64,000 nucleotides of DNA from Bacillota bacterium (GCA_023430975.1 JAEYYB010000036.1:1-64000), one strand, 5' to 3'. Shown: positions 1-10,878, numbered from the stretch's first letter. Notes: a model not told the origin generated them from the sequence alone. A program made the numbers and translations.

Positions 1-128
1 ATCTTGCATTTGGCAGAGCAAAATAACGAACGGTTTAACGTTATTTTGTGATAGACAAATAGCAAGATTAACTGATTTTAATAGATTTGCGACAGACAAA
101 TGTAATAGATTTATCACTTTTAATATAA
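1..128 (+). repeat. R1 dispersed palindromic repeat, copy 1 (left end cut by window edge)
   Basis: This is the first of about seven copies of a non-coding palindrome. It has the family's left motif cagagcaaaataacgaacg near position 15 and the right end caaatgtaatagatttatca near 98-118, closing with cacttttaata. This copy is longer than the others because it carries two right-half segments in a row (about 50-85 and 86-128). No open frame crosses it. Seen directly by comparison with the copies at 35941, 42140, 45060, 49364, 53110 and 63331. Confidence 0.75.
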
Positions 129-169
129 CAGCTTTTTTTATTTGCAAAAAAGCAATTGGCATTATGTCC

Positions 170-252
170 CGATATTGTGTTGGCGAGTTTAGCAGCCGTT
201 TAATGCAGTTTCGAAAAAAATATAGCGGACGTGATTATTTCTATGCTAAAAT
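170..252 (+). repeat. R2 dispersed repeat, degenerate copy
   Basis: This segment shares gtgttggcgagtt and tagcggacgtgattattt with the better preserved R2 copies at 404, 13083 and 50163, but its inner arms no longer pair well. I treat it as a decayed R2 copy between the R1 copy and the start of the giant secreted gene. The resemblance is visible but partial. Confidence 0.4.
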
Positions 253-311
253 ATAGGTGTATGAAGTTGAATAATTATCTAAGAAGCTCGGACAAAAAAA
301 CGTGGTATATG

Positions 312-331
312 ATGTGTATACGTATACACAT
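312..331. promoter_or_regulatory. 20-bp perfect palindrome (possible operator)
   Basis: The 20 bases from 312 to 331 are a perfect inverted repeat centred on tacgta (core tgtgtatacgtatacaca). It has no T-run, so it is not a terminator. It lies about 260 bases upstream of the giant secreted protein gene and may be a dimer-binding operator for it; that role is inference. Confidence 0.35.
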
Positions 332-403
332 GAAGACAAAAGAAAAGTAAATAAATATTTGAAAGGAGGAGTAAATAGAATTGATTCAAACAGAATGATT
401 AAG

Positions 404-503
404 GAATGAATGAAATATTACTTCCGAATTATGAGTGTGTGTTCATGAGTTAAGTGAACACATAAGGGAAGATTTTATCGGGAGTTATATTTTCAGCATT
501 GCT
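404..503 (+). repeat. R2 dispersed hairpin repeat, copy 2
   Basis: A long imperfect hairpin. The outer arms are aatgaatgaaatatt and atattttcagcatt, the middle arms acttccga (420-427) and tcgggagt (478-485), and the inner arms gtgttcat and gtgaacac close a gagttaa loop. The copy at 13083 has the same loop and compensating changes in the arms. It sits in the leader of the gene at 588, so it may be transcribed. Confidence 0.65.
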
Positions 504-587
504 GCATTGAAAGTCTTATAGAAAAGATGAATTTAAAAGTAAAGAAAAGTTTTAATTTATCTGAAATTTTTTGAGGGGAGAATACAT

Positions 588-3500
588 ATGAATAGCAGTC
601 TAACTAGAGCAATTTCAGTTTTTCTTATTGCTTTAATAATTATTTCAAATTTACCAATGGGAGTGTCGACTGATAAAGTTGAGGCACTTTCACAAGTTGC
701 TAATGAAAATCAAGTTAATCTACAATCATCTGTAGAGTCATTAGAAACAATTTATGAATCAGTCTATAGCACATTGCCAGTTGAACCGACAAAAATTTAT
801 ACTCCATTTAATACAAATAGTATTACATCTGAAACAACACCAAGTCCAACACCAAGTTCAACTCCAAGCATAGTTAAAATAGGAGAACAGGCTTTACCTA
901 CAACAAATGAATTATGTAAAGTTGTATTTAAAGGAAGCGGATTTCAGATAAACAACATCAACCTTGATGTAGCCCCTTCTAAGGCTATGGATGAAATAAC
1001 CCTCGTTCCGGAGGCAGGTTATGTGTGCCCTGAAACAGTTATTGTCAATGGAAGGATTTTGAAGAGCGTTACCGATGTCGTTTATGGTATAACATATGAT
1101 CGCTTGTCAGGAACTATTTCAGGAATTCCCAGTGAAAAACTCACAACAATTGAAGCAGATGCTCTTGTTGATAATACTTGTGTAATTGCAGACAGCACCG
1201 ATACAACAGCAAATGTTTTAATAGACATAGGTCTAAGTAATCAGACTATTAACGGTATTGTAATAAAAACCGGTAATAATGATTACGGTTCTTTAATTCC
1301 TTTTGTGGGAAGTGTTAGGAATGGAAAGTCGTTGTTTAAACTTACAGGATTAAGTCCTGACACTACTTATATTGTACAACCGAAGTATAATGATAACAAA
1401 TTAGGAAAAACATTTATATTTAGTACAAGAACTTTTCAACCAGTAGGAATAAGTTCCATCTGGAACGGCAGCATACTTGATGTAAAAGGCATTAATAATC
1501 TTAAGACAACCTATAGCAATAAAGGGTGGGGATTAAATAATGTTTTTGATAGCAATGTCCAGTCATTTATTTCCACATATAATCTAAGCCAAAATGTGAA
1601 TGAAGTTACAATAGTTTTGCGTAACAATGGAAGCAGTGTGGTTAGCAATCAAAAGTTTGCTTTTCATGCAGACGTTCAAATCGGCAGTAACGATCGTGCA
1701 CCTATTAGTAATATTGAAAATCAAGGTTTTATGATGACGGATGGAGCCAATAAACTTTACATTATTAACCAGGGAAATGGAATCATAAATGGTAAGAACC
1801 CTTTTGGTGGAATCACAGTTGCCACGACAACCAAATGGTGGGGACGTTATAGTGATAGAACGAATAACTTATATACTGACCTTAGTGGACATTCTGATCT
1901 GTCAGGTACAGACAGTGGTGCTGCTTTTTCATGGCAAAACATAAGTTTGGAGCCAGGTGAAACGAGAGTGTATACTTTTAAGATTGCAGCAGGCAGTTAC
2001 GAAAGTGAGGACTTGTCAGATGTAGAAGCACCGACTGAGCCAAAAGGTTTGAAAGTTGAATCAAAGGATACTGAAAATATAAAAATATCGTGGACTGAAT
2101 CTTCAGATAATAACGGTGTTGCAGGCTACAGGGTATATCGTGACGGAATACTCATCAAAACAGTTACAGGAACTTCCTTTGAAGATTCAGGGTTGATTCC
2201 TGGAACAAGTTATACCTATACAGTAAAGGCATATGACTTTGTAGGAAATACTTCAAATTCAAGTGAGAGTTTAGCCGTCACAACACTAATTGACAACGAA
2301 CCCCCTTCAATTATCTCAATTGAACCGGTTAATGGCAGTGTTATCGGCAAGAGCACACAGATTGTCGTTAAGGCAACTGACAACATTAAACTTAAGTCCA
2401 TAAAATTACAGTATGTCCTTGAAGGTTCAGAGCAATGGAATGATATAGAAACTATAGATACATTAAATACAGCACGATTTAGTTTGGAGAATGTGCAAAT
2501 TAATGGCAAATTTAGTGTTAGAGCAATTGCATATGATAAAGCCAAAAATGAAAGCCAAAGCAATATCGTGAGATCATATACCAGAGACATCGTTGGTCCT
2601 GAAAAGATAGTAAATATTAGAGCTGAATCAAGTTCGACCAGTATATTGCTTAATTGGGATGATGTATCGGATAATGATTTGTCTTATTTTCAGGTTGAGA
2701 AGAAAAATGACGATGGAACCTACACAAGTGTTGGAACAGTAAGTAATGCCCGAGGCATGAATGTTACGGGTTTAAAGGTATCCACGACGTATACATTTAG
2801 GATAGTGGGATATGATAGAGTACAAAACAGGGGTATTCCGTCGGATGATGTGACATTTTCCACAACAGCTGATACCACAGCTCCTGTAGTAACATATATT
2901 GGACCAAGTCCTGCAAGGTTTTCCGCATCCATTCCGGTTAGGGTAAATGTAAGTGATGATGTGGGAGCAGTTCAAGCAACGTTTCAAATTTCAAGCAATG
3001 GTACAGACTGGACTGATCTGAACACAATATCGAGTCAGTCAAATTCCTACACTCAACCTGTAGATGTATCAGCCTTGACTGAAGGTAAATATTATATTAG
3101 ATGCCTTGTAAAAGATGCTGCAGGCAATATCTCAAACGGAAAACCTGTGAATGAGTATATAGTCGACAGGACAGCACCTGGCGTGCCACAAAACTTGTCC
3201 GTTGTTCCAAGTGCGGGATACGTCGATTTAATATGGACACAAAACTCGGAGGTTGATTTTAGATACTATAAACTGTATAGATCAAAAAATCAGGAGCCCT
3301 ATGTTCTTATAGTTGATAATTATAGATATTTGAGTTATAGGGACAGAAATGTTTCGGCAGATGTTCAGTATCAATACAAACTTACAGCTGTCGATTCTTG
3401 CGGCAATGAAAGTGAATCGGTAACAAGTGACGAGTATTCAATTATTGAAGATAATGAAGCACCACATATAATTAGTTCATCATATGCAGATCAGTCCACT

Positions 3501-6500
3501 TTGCCTGCAAATCCTAAAATAAGAATACTTGCAGAAGATAATTACATGCTGGAATCCTTAAAATTGGAATACAGGTTGGCTTCTGATGAACAGCAAAACT
3601 GGACAACCATCAATAATGTTACATCCATAAACAAGTACAGCGATGTCGTTGAATTCGCATGGAATACATCCGGACTGAGTGATGATACATATGTTATTCG
3701 AGCTATTGCAACTGATAAGGAAGGCAATAAAAGTAACCCATATAGTGCAACATATTCACTGAACCTTGAGCCACCAACAGCTCCAATTGTTACTGCAAAT
3801 CCAGGAGGGTGGAAGGTTAACTTGGCATGGACTGCAAGTCCTGAAGTTGATATTTCAGGTTATCACGTATACAGATCAAATACAATTGACGGATCGTATA
3901 CTTTACTTACAAAAACAACAAATACCTCCTATGAAGATACACCTGTCATAGCAGGCAATACATATTACTATATGGTTGAGGCTGTTGACAAATATTATAA
4001 CGTGGCAAAGAGTCAAAAGGTGTCAGCGATTCCAACAAACGAAGATCATGAACTCCCCAAGGCTGTAATCAATTGCGGAGATACTGCATTAACAGGTGAT
4101 GGTATTATTTTCGATGGAACGTCTTCTACTGATAACAACCAAATAAAAAGGGTAGTCTGGGATTTTGGAGACGGAAACACTTCTGAATTATTAAAAGCAG
4201 TACATACTTATGCTGTACCAGGTGAATATACTGTATCTTTAACAGTTTATGACCCTGCAGATAATACAAATTCAATTCAGAAAAAGGTTATAATCCATCC
4301 TCAGGGAGAAGTTAGCCAGGTAAAAATTCAGATTATAGATGATGCAACAGGTACAGGTGTGTCCAATGCTTCAGTTGTAATCAATAATGCAGATGGAACA
4401 ATTGCAAATACACAAGCGGATGCTGAAGGTATTGTAAATTTAATTGCAGCATTTAAAGAAGGCGAAAATACAGGTAAAATTAAAGTCTATGCATTTAAGC
4501 AAGGTTATCAGCCTTCAAAGTTAGAGCGGACAATAACAGCCGGACAACCATCAAATGTAGTTCTTAACTTAAGTAAGGGTGAGCTTGTAGCGGGAGAATT
4601 AACATTTAAGAGGATGACACTGGATGAGATAAAAAAAGCAAATATTAATATTTCAGCACCAGAAAACCAGTATGTGTATGAATTTACAGTGCATCTTGGA
4701 TATCCTGTGGTTGTAAACAGCAGAGGACAAATACTTAGTAATAGCACTTATACAATTAGCAGTGGGTCTAGCAGTGGGTCTAATAGAAGTTACAATAGGG
4801 TATATGTAAATACAATACCTTCATCAAGACCTGAAGTACCTCCTGCTATTACATATATGGAAGTACCTGGTGAAATGACAATGCTTAAAGAGTTTTTCAA
4901 TGTAAATCTTACAGTTGAAAATTTGGCAAAAGATAATGAATTTAAAATTGAGAATTCAATAGCAAATCTTAATTTGCCGTCTGGTTTGAAGCTAGTAAAC
5001 AGTGGAGCTAAAGTGAATCTTACACCATCTGTAATTCCAGGTGGATCGAAGGGTACAGCCAATTGGATCGTAAGAGGGGACGAAGAAGGGGAATATGACA
5101 TTTCCGCAGATTTCAGTGGGGTGTTACAACCTTTCAATGAGCTAGTCACAAAGACATTTGTAGCAAAAGACAAAATAAAGGTATATGGCACATCGGGGAT
5201 AACTATTTACTGCGAAGCTGAAAATATTGGATTCAGAAATGATCCATACCTTGTAAGGTTTGGTGTGGAAAATACAGCACCAATTTCAAGATATAATTTA
5301 ACTTTCACGCTAAAAGATGGGGTTAACTACACATATAAAGAAGGGCAACAATTAAAACAGTCAATAACAGAGCTGAAACCAAATGAAATTAAGTGGTTTG
5401 AATATTGGCTACTACCTGCTGGAGATTTAGCGGGCCCTCTAGATTTAAAAGAAACATTTGTATTTAACACCAGTGATGATAGTGTTAAATGGATCTTTAC
5501 ATCCATACCAAGGTCAAGAGGCGATGGATTTGCTGCATGGTATTTTGAAAGTAAAGATTTATGTGGCACATATAAACAAAAGACAGAAGAAAAGATTGAT
5601 TTTGATTGGGGGACAAATGGCTCGCCCGACCCTGATATTAATTCCAATGAGTTTTCTGCAAGATGGCAAGGAACGGTTATACCAAAGTATGAAGAGGACT
5701 ACACAATCAGAGTAGAATCGAATCAGAGTGTTCGTGTTTATGTAGATGGCAATAAGGTTATTGACACCTGGTATAATACCCAAAACAAGACTGGATTATC
5801 AGCAGTTATTGCTCCTGCAAAAAGCTATAAACTAGAAGTGGAATTTTCAAAAGCGAATAGCGGAAATGCTAATATTAAGGTTCTATGGTCCAGTAAGTCA
5901 CAACCTGAAGAAGTAATTCCAACAATGTATACAAAGTCTGATAATAATGGAAAAATTCTAACAATTATGGTATTGGAACACTTGTCGGAAAGAGCACTCA
6001 ATGATGTCAAAGTAACACTTTCAAAAGATGGACAAGTGATTGCATCGTCAATTACAAAAACGGAAGAGGGAACAACCGGAATCGCATATTTTTCACCAAT
6101 GCCTGGGGAATATAGGATGCTGGTTGAAAAACAAGGTTATTATCCATATGAAATTGATGTGAATTACAAGGGTGGTGAATCGATTCGTACCTTGGCAATT
6201 GATTTGATAGAAAATGACATAGATACTGATCCATATGTTATAGCAGTATTTGATGAAAGTTCTGATTATTATCCGGTTGATTTGGCAATTTCCCCGAGTA
6301 TGGTTACATTGGGAAGTGCAGATGAAAGAAAAATAAATGTAATGGTTAACTGGAGGGGACAACAGCCGGGGTCTGTCGTTTTGGTTCAAAAAGGCAGTGG
6401 AAATGAAGCTGATATTCAAATAACTTCTAAATCAGGGATTATCCAAGAAAAATTGGGGCAAAAGCTTAAATATAATGGTCAATCCATATACGTATACGGT

Positions 6501-7526
6501 ATTTCTCATGATGGAAACAGAAGAACCCAATTATATGAAATTAAACTGATAGTTGTTGAACCGCCGCCTAAACCTGATGAAGGAGAAGGGGACGAAGAAG
6601 TAAAGGATTTAATACCGCCGCTTCCGGGATTTGAGTTGCCTTTTACTTCTTATGGTATGTTTGATAATGAATACAAATTTAAGTTGGGGTACTTTACATT
6701 ATGGCAAAAACGTGATGAGACTAATATCATACTGGGGCAGTCAAAGGATGAAGTGAAAGACTTGTTAGCAGTTGGTATCAATAATTTTCAAGGTAAAATG
6801 GACTTAAAAGATTTTAAGGGTATTAAAGATTTGTTGAATTTGAAAAATACAGCAGGGGATATTGAAAATCCTATAGAAACAATAAAAAAATGGAAAAGCA
6901 AATATCCTGTATTGGATACCAAAAAGACTCCGGCATCTACAAACATTAGTTTGGATAGTTCGTTTTACCTCTATGGAGAAAGAACTAAGAATTCAAAAGA
7001 CACAGATGTTATATATAAGGATGAATTTGGCTTTATGTGGCTTGGAAGTGCTGCAATCAAATATGAACACCAAATATTTGTGCCAACGCCTGTAATAGTA
7101 ATACCTTGTTTATTATCGATACAAGGTCAGGGTAAAATTGAAGCGAGAGCATATTATGTACGCAATTATAAAGAACAAAAGGAGGATGTTGCAGTTAAAA
7201 TCAGGCCTGAGATATCTGTGGAAGCAGGCTTTGGACCAGGTATGGCTAAAGTGTTCAGCATACAGGTTTTAGGGCAACTTGGAATAAAGGGTGAATTTGA
7301 AAGGTTTATTACCGGAAAGGATTTGGCATTGGCTGCAGTAGGTGCTGCAAGCGGACCTGGCGGGCAGATTGCTGTGCTGAGAGAAATGTTCAAAGATGGT
7401 ATGTTTGACAAGTACTATGTCCGGGGATTTGGCAAAATAGGATTCAAAGTTTCGTTATTTATGTTCGATTGGAAGCATTATCCTCTTGAGGGTGAGGTAG
7501 AGTTATTAAAATACCCAAAAAGCTAA
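588..7526 (+). CDS. Giant secreted multi-domain protein (FN3 / Ig-like / PKD / PA14), 2312 aa
   Basis: The ATG at 588 follows ggggag with good spacing and opens a signal peptide (hydrophobic residues 8-25). A Thr/Pro linker lies near residues 83-96. From about 480 to 1150, fibronectin type III domains (motifs such as GYRVYRDG, YYKLYRS, GYHVYRS) alternate with bacterial Ig-like domains that begin D-x-APPxI or similar. A PKD domain follows (about 1155-1240, motif WDFGDGN), then a carboxypeptidase-regulatory-like domain (1245-1330), a PA14-type module (about 1645-1783, motif VRVYVDGNKVIDTW), another regulatory-like domain (1787-1870) and an unrecognised 440-residue C-terminus. There is no SLH, sortase or dockerin motif. 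Its likely role is carbohydrate or surface binding. The SLH protein 70 bases downstream may anchor it; that is inference. Confidence 0.85.
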   Translation: MNSSLTRAISVFLIALIIISNLPMGVSTDKVEALSQVANENQVNLQSSVESLETIYESVYSTLPVEPTKIYTPFNTNSITSETTPSPTPSSTPSIVKIGEQALPTTNELCKVVFKGSGFQINNINLDVAPSKAMDEITLVPEAGYVCPETVIVNGRILKSVTDVVYGITYDRLSGTISGIPSEKLTTIEADALVDNTCVIADSTDTTANVLIDIGLSNQTINGIVIKTGNNDYGSLIPFVGSVRNGKSLFKLTGLSPDTTYIVQPKYNDNKLGKTFIFSTRTFQPVGISSIWNGSILDVKGINNLKTTYSNKGWGLNNVFDSNVQSFISTYNLSQNVNEVTIVLRNNGSSVVSNQKFAFHADVQIGSNDRAPISNIENQGFMMTDGANKLYIINQGNGIINGKNPFGGITVATTTKWWGRYSDRTNNLYTDLSGHSDLSGTDSGAAFSWQNISLEPGETRVYTFKIAAGSYESEDLSDVEAPTEPKGLKVESKDTENIKISWTESSDNNGVAGYRVYRDGILIKTVTGTSFEDSGLIPGTSYTYTVKAYDFVGNTSNSSESLAVTTLIDNEPPSIISIEPVNGSVIGKSTQIVVKATDNIKLKSIKLQYVLEGSEQWNDIETIDTLNTARFSLENVQINGKFSVRAIAYDKAKNESQSNIVRSYTRDIVGPEKIVNIRAESSSTSILLNWDDVSDNDLSYFQVEKKNDDGTYTSVGTVSNARGMNVTGLKVSTTYTFRIVGYDRVQNRGIPSDDVTFSTTADTTAPVVTYIGPSPARFSASIPVRVNVSDDVGAVQATFQISSNGTDWTDLNTISSQSNSYTQPVDVSALTEGKYYIRCLVKDAAGNISNGKPVNEYIVDRTAPGVPQNLSVVPSAGYVDLIWTQNSEVDFRYYKLYRSKNQEPYVLIVDNYRYLSYRDRNVSADVQYQYKLTAVDSCGNESESVTSDEYSIIEDNEAPHIISSSYADQSTLPANPKIRILAEDNYMLESLKLEYRLASDEQQNWTTINNVTSINKYSDVVEFAWNTSGLSDDTYVIRAIATDKEGNKSNPYSATYSLNLEPPTAPIVTANPGGWKVNLAWTASPEVDISGYHVYRSNTIDGSYTLLTKTTNTSYEDTPVIAGNTYYYMVEAVDKYYNVAKSQKVSAIPTNEDHELPKAVINCGDTALTGDGIIFDGTSSTDNNQIKRVVWDFGDGNTSELLKAVHTYAVPGEYTVSLTVYDPADNTNSIQKKVIIHPQGEVSQVKIQIIDDATGTGVSNASVVINNADGTIANTQADAEGIVNLIAAFKEGENTGKIKVYAFKQGYQPSKLERTITAGQPSNVVLNLSKGELVAGELTFKRMTLDEIKKANINISAPENQYVYEFTVHLGYPVVVNSRGQILSNSTYTISSGSSSGSNRSYNRVYVNTIPSSRPEVPPAITYMEVPGEMTMLKEFFNVNLTVENLAKDNEFKIENSIANLNLPSGLKLVNSGAKVNLTPSVIPGGSKGTANWIVRGDEEGEYDISADFSGVLQPFNELVTKTFVAKDKIKVYGTSGITIYCEAENIGFRNDPYLVRFGVENTAPISRYNLTFTLKDGVNYTYKEGQQLKQSITELKPNEIKWFEYWLLPAGDLAGPLDLKETFVFNTSDDSVKWIFTSIPRSRGDGFAAWYFESKDLCGTYKQKTEEKIDFDWGTNGSPDPDINSNEFSARWQGTVIPKYEEDYTIRVESNQSVRVYVDGNKVIDTWYNTQNKTGLSAVIAPAKSYKLEVEFSKANSGNANIKVLWSSKSQPEEVIPTMYTKSDNNGKILTIMVLEHLSERALNDVKVTLSKDGQVIASSITKTEEGTTGIAYFSPMPGEYRMLVEKQGYYPYEIDVNYKGGESIRTLAIDLIENDIDTDPYVIAVFDESSDYYPVDLAISPSMVTLGSADERKINVMVNWRGQQPGSVVLVQKGSGNEADIQITSKSGIIQEKLGQKLKYNGQSIYVYGISHDGNRRTQLYEIKLIVVEPPPKPDEGEGDEEVKDLIPPLPGFELPFTSYGMFDNEYKFKLGYFTLWQKRDETNIILGQSKDEVKDLLAVGINNFQGKMDLKDFKGIKDLLNLKNTAGDIENPIETIKKWKSKYPVLDTKKTPASTNISLDSSFYLYGERTKNSKDTDVIYKDEFGFMWLGSAAIKYEHQIFVPTPVIVIPCLLSIQGQGKIEARAYYVRNYKEQKEDVAVKIRPEISVEAGFGPGMAKVFSIQVLGQLGIKGEFERFITGKDLALAAVGAASGPGGQIAVLREMFKDGMFDKYYVRGFGKIGFKVSLFMFDWKHYPLEGEVELLKYPKS

Positions 7527-7596
7527 TTGTTTATTAGTGCTATAAAATATAGGCATATATATTATTTGATTGGGAACCAAAAGGAGAGTAACAATA

Positions 7597-10500
7597 GTGA
7601 GTAAAATGAGAACAAAATACAAAAAAATATCCATTACTGCATTGATTACAGTGCTATTAATTCAAATGCTGCCCTTGTTTATTTTTGCCGAGTCTGCACC
7701 TGAGCTGACACTTAGTGAAAGGGAATATATCAAGAGCCCGACTGTTTGGAAGGGAAACATGTCCAAGGATGGTATATTACAGACGAATATTTATCCGCAA
7801 AGCACTCCTTTAGTGAAAAGAATAGGCGATATTACAGTTTTGGCATGGATATCCGATAACAGAAACAGAAATTCTGCAAATAGAACTGAGTTGGTATATT
7901 CTGTTCAAACCGGTGTAAATGGATCGTGGACTGAGCCTAGAGCAGTAGATAACGATAATACTGCGGATTTTTATCCATACTTATATGGTAACGGAAATCA
8001 AATTTACATAACATGGCAGAACATTAAAAAAACTTTTACTGACAATGAAGCTACAATTGAAAAAGTGAGTGCAGCCAGTGAAATTAAAGTATCTGAGTTT
8101 AATTTAACTTCCAAGTCATTTGGAAATCCGGTAGCACTTACTGATAATGAGACACTAGACAAGTTACCCATGATTGCTGGCAATGGGAATAAGACTTATG
8201 CAGTATGGACCAGCAATAATGCAAATGACTTATTTGATGTAAAGGGATCCAACAGTCTTATGTATTCGAATAGGGATGGTGATGTTTGGAGTCAACCTGT
8301 TTCATTAAATGATAATTTGGGCAAAGTAATCAGTATGTCATGTGAAGTGTATATGGATAAACTTTATATTGTTTATTCAAAAGATAACGATGATAAACTT
8401 GAAACAATTACGGACAGAGAAGTGTTTTGTACAATTGTAGATAATGGAGCTGTTAAGAAAACAGTAAAAATCACCAACAATTCCAGTATTGATTCTATGC
8501 CGACATTGATAAAAAGAAATAACAAGCTAATGGTTATCTGGTATGCTGATAAGAATATCATGTTCACTGATAATATCGAAAATCCTTCACCCCAACTATT
8601 CTTGCCTGACGAAATAGACGGCTTTAATGATAACTTTAAAGTAGTATTTGATGACTCAAATATAAGTCTATTGTGGACAAAAGCTTCTTACGATGCAACT
8701 GAAGGATATGCTGCACTTTACGATGAAGTAACCCAAAAAATGAGCAATGTTGTTAAAATAACAAAGTCAAAGGATAGTTTTATATCAATTGATGGTTTAT
8801 ATAACTCAAATGGCGACCTGATGTTGTATTCAAATATTCAAAGAATAATTGAAAAGGTTGAAAATGGCAATACATCTTATTCCTATGGTTTGAATGATTT
8901 GTGTGTTGATAAGGTAATTTATGAAACTAATGGTGCAATACAAAAAGACACTGTCTCGTGGGATGAATATGATTTTGTCCCTGGAGAGGAAATGCTTATC
9001 ACTTTCGATTTTAAAAATATAGGGACGCGAACCATATCATCATTTGAAGTGGAGTTATATGATGGAGACCCTAAAATTGGAGGCAAAAAGCTAGGTAGTA
9101 GTACATTAAATGAATATCTAAGGGCTGGATGTACCAAAAATATCACTATTGGATTTACTCCTAAAGAGGCAAAACAATATGATTTATTTATTAATGTAAA
9201 AGTTAATAATGATGTAGATAATTCTGATAATAGGTTTAATTTTACAACAGGTTATAGTGATGTTTGTTTTGAATCTGTTTTTGTTACAGGATCCGATGAT
9301 ATAAAACAGATTCAAGTAGTAATTGGAAGCAACAGTAATGTTCCTGCAAAGGGAGTTAAATTCAAGATTGTTGAGGACTCAGAAACAGGAAATGTTATAT
9401 CGGAAACTTATTTTAATGAGATTGAAAGAGGCCGAAACAAAAATATAGTAAAACAAATAGATACTAAAAATATGGAATTTGGAAAGAATGGTTCTAAAGC
9501 AATTTATTTGGTTTTGGAATCTGAAAGTGAAGACTATATTATAGGAAATAATGTTCACTCCATAATCGTATTAAAGCCTGAAGTTGGAATTCCATTTGAA
9601 ATAAATATAGTATCTGCTGGTTTAAAACAAAGCAAAGATGCAATAATGATTGACCTTGCAGTTGGAAATAAGAGTATTGATGGGATTATTAAAGGAAAAT
9701 TAAATTTATCTTTATATGAAAAAGCTACTGATAAATTGGTGCAAAAGCATGAAAAGATTGTTGAAGTGAGAAGATATGCCAATTTTAATGTAATGGATAC
9801 TTTTGCCATAGATGGAACATATAATGGTGAGTATTATTTAGTGGCTGATATTTCACGGGTACCTGATGATAATATCCCTCAAACAATAACACAGTTGTGT
9901 AAACCGCAGATTAAGTGGGTGGGTATATATACTGATGGAACAACAATAAAATATCCGGATAGTCCATTAGTTCCACCGGCTTCAATTATACCATCAAACA
10001 CGGCTTCACCGAGTGTGCTTGCATCTCCGGAGTCCAGGACAGCAATTTCAGAAGAAGATATAGTTGTAAAACCTGAGTTTAATAATAATGGAGGGTCAAC
10101 TATAACTACAAAACAATATAAATGGAGTAAGAATGATATTGAGCCTACCAATTGGATTGATTACACAGGCGGAGATATTAAGCAGACTCAGGATGGTGAA
10201 TGGTATTTATACCTTAAAGCAGTTAATTCCGATAATAATGAGACAGTAAAAAAGTTTGGACCTTATAAGAAAGGTAAAACTGTTGTTATTCCCGACGATA
10301 TTAAACAAGGTGTGGGGATTGATGACTTCATAGACATAAACAAGCACTGGGCTAGGGAGTATATCATAAAGTTGCTTAATGAAAAGGTTGTAAGCGGTTA
10401 TCCTGACAAAACAATGAAGCCTGATAATAGCATAACAAGAGCAGAAGCAGTTAAAATAATCGTTGTCGCATTAGGATATACTCCAGCAGAAAAACCGGAT

Positions 10501-10860
10501 TTAAAATTCAAAGATATAGGTTCAATTGGAAGTTGGGCAATGGGATACATTGATACTGGTGTTAAAAAAGGAATAGTAAAAGGATTTGATGACAATACAT
10601 TCCAGCCTGGTAAAAAGTGTAGTCGTGTAGAGTTTGTAACAATGTTGTTAAGAGCGATGGATTTAAGTGTTGAAAAAACTACTACACTGAAGTTTAAAGA
10701 TACAAACAATATACCTGATTGGGCATTGCCTTACATGGAAAAAGCTGTTGAAATAGGTATGATTAAGGGGTATACTGATAATACAATACTACCTAAAAAG
10801 GATGTTACACGAGCAGAAGCATTTACTATGGTTGCAAGAAGTGTTTTTGAGATGAAATAG
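7597..10860 (+). CDS. SLH-anchored surface protein with propeller-like and CARDB-like regions
   Basis: I place the start at GTG 7597, which has aaggag ten bases upstream; an upstream in-frame TTG at 7570 lacks a site, and ATG 7606 is an alternative. A signal peptide comes first. Next are about 400 residues of repeated Trp/Asp-rich strands (LAWISDN, ITWQN, AVWTSNN, VIWYADKN) that look like a beta-propeller. Two CARDB/Ig-like segments follow, and a Pro/Ser-rich linker near 800. The last 180 residues are three SLH domains, with ITRAEA, SRVEFV and VTRAEAF at the conserved positions. SLH domains bind pyruvylated secondary wall polymer in related Gram-positives. The gene is close behind the giant secreted protein, so the two are probably one transcript and may act as a surface pair. 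Confidence 0.85.
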   Translation: MSKMRTKYKKISITALITVLLIQMLPLFIFAESAPELTLSEREYIKSPTVWKGNMSKDGILQTNIYPQSTPLVKRIGDITVLAWISDNRNRNSANRTELVYSVQTGVNGSWTEPRAVDNDNTADFYPYLYGNGNQIYITWQNIKKTFTDNEATIEKVSAASEIKVSEFNLTSKSFGNPVALTDNETLDKLPMIAGNGNKTYAVWTSNNANDLFDVKGSNSLMYSNRDGDVWSQPVSLNDNLGKVISMSCEVYMDKLYIVYSKDNDDKLETITDREVFCTIVDNGAVKKTVKITNNSSIDSMPTLIKRNNKLMVIWYADKNIMFTDNIENPSPQLFLPDEIDGFNDNFKVVFDDSNISLLWTKASYDATEGYAALYDEVTQKMSNVVKITKSKDSFISIDGLYNSNGDLMLYSNIQRIIEKVENGNTSYSYGLNDLCVDKVIYETNGAIQKDTVSWDEYDFVPGEEMLITFDFKNIGTRTISSFEVELYDGDPKIGGKKLGSSTLNEYLRAGCTKNITIGFTPKEAKQYDLFINVKVNNDVDNSDNRFNFTTGYSDVCFESVFVTGSDDIKQIQVVIGSNSNVPAKGVKFKIVEDSETGNVISETYFNEIERGRNKNIVKQIDTKNMEFGKNGSKAIYLVLESESEDYIIGNNVHSIIVLKPEVGIPFEINIVSAGLKQSKDAIMIDLAVGNKSIDGIIKGKLNLSLYEKATDKLVQKHEKIVEVRRYANFNVMDTFAIDGTYNGEYYLVADISRVPDDNIPQTITQLCKPQIKWVGIYTDGTTIKYPDSPLVPPASIIPSNTASPSVLASPESRTAISEEDIVVKPEFNNNGGSTITTKQYKWSKNDIEPTNWIDYTGGDIKQTQDGEWYLYLKAVNSDNNETVKKFGPYKKGKTVVIPDDIKQGVGIDDFIDINKHWAREYIIKLLNEKVVSGYPDKTMKPDNSITRAEAVKIIVVALGYTPAEKPDLKFKDIGSIGSWAMGYIDTGVKKGIVKGFDDNTFQPGKKCSRVEFVTMLLRAMDLSVEKTTTLKFKDTNNIPDWALPYMEKAVEIGMIKGYTDNTILPKKDVTRAEAFTMVARSVFEMK

Positions 10861-10878
10861 GCTTGAAATATGGAGTTT

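Noticed and set aside
4740..4785. Short tandem repeat (agcagtgggtcta) in the giant secreted gene
   Set aside because: It encodes a Ser/Gly linker and stays in frame; ordinary linker expansion.
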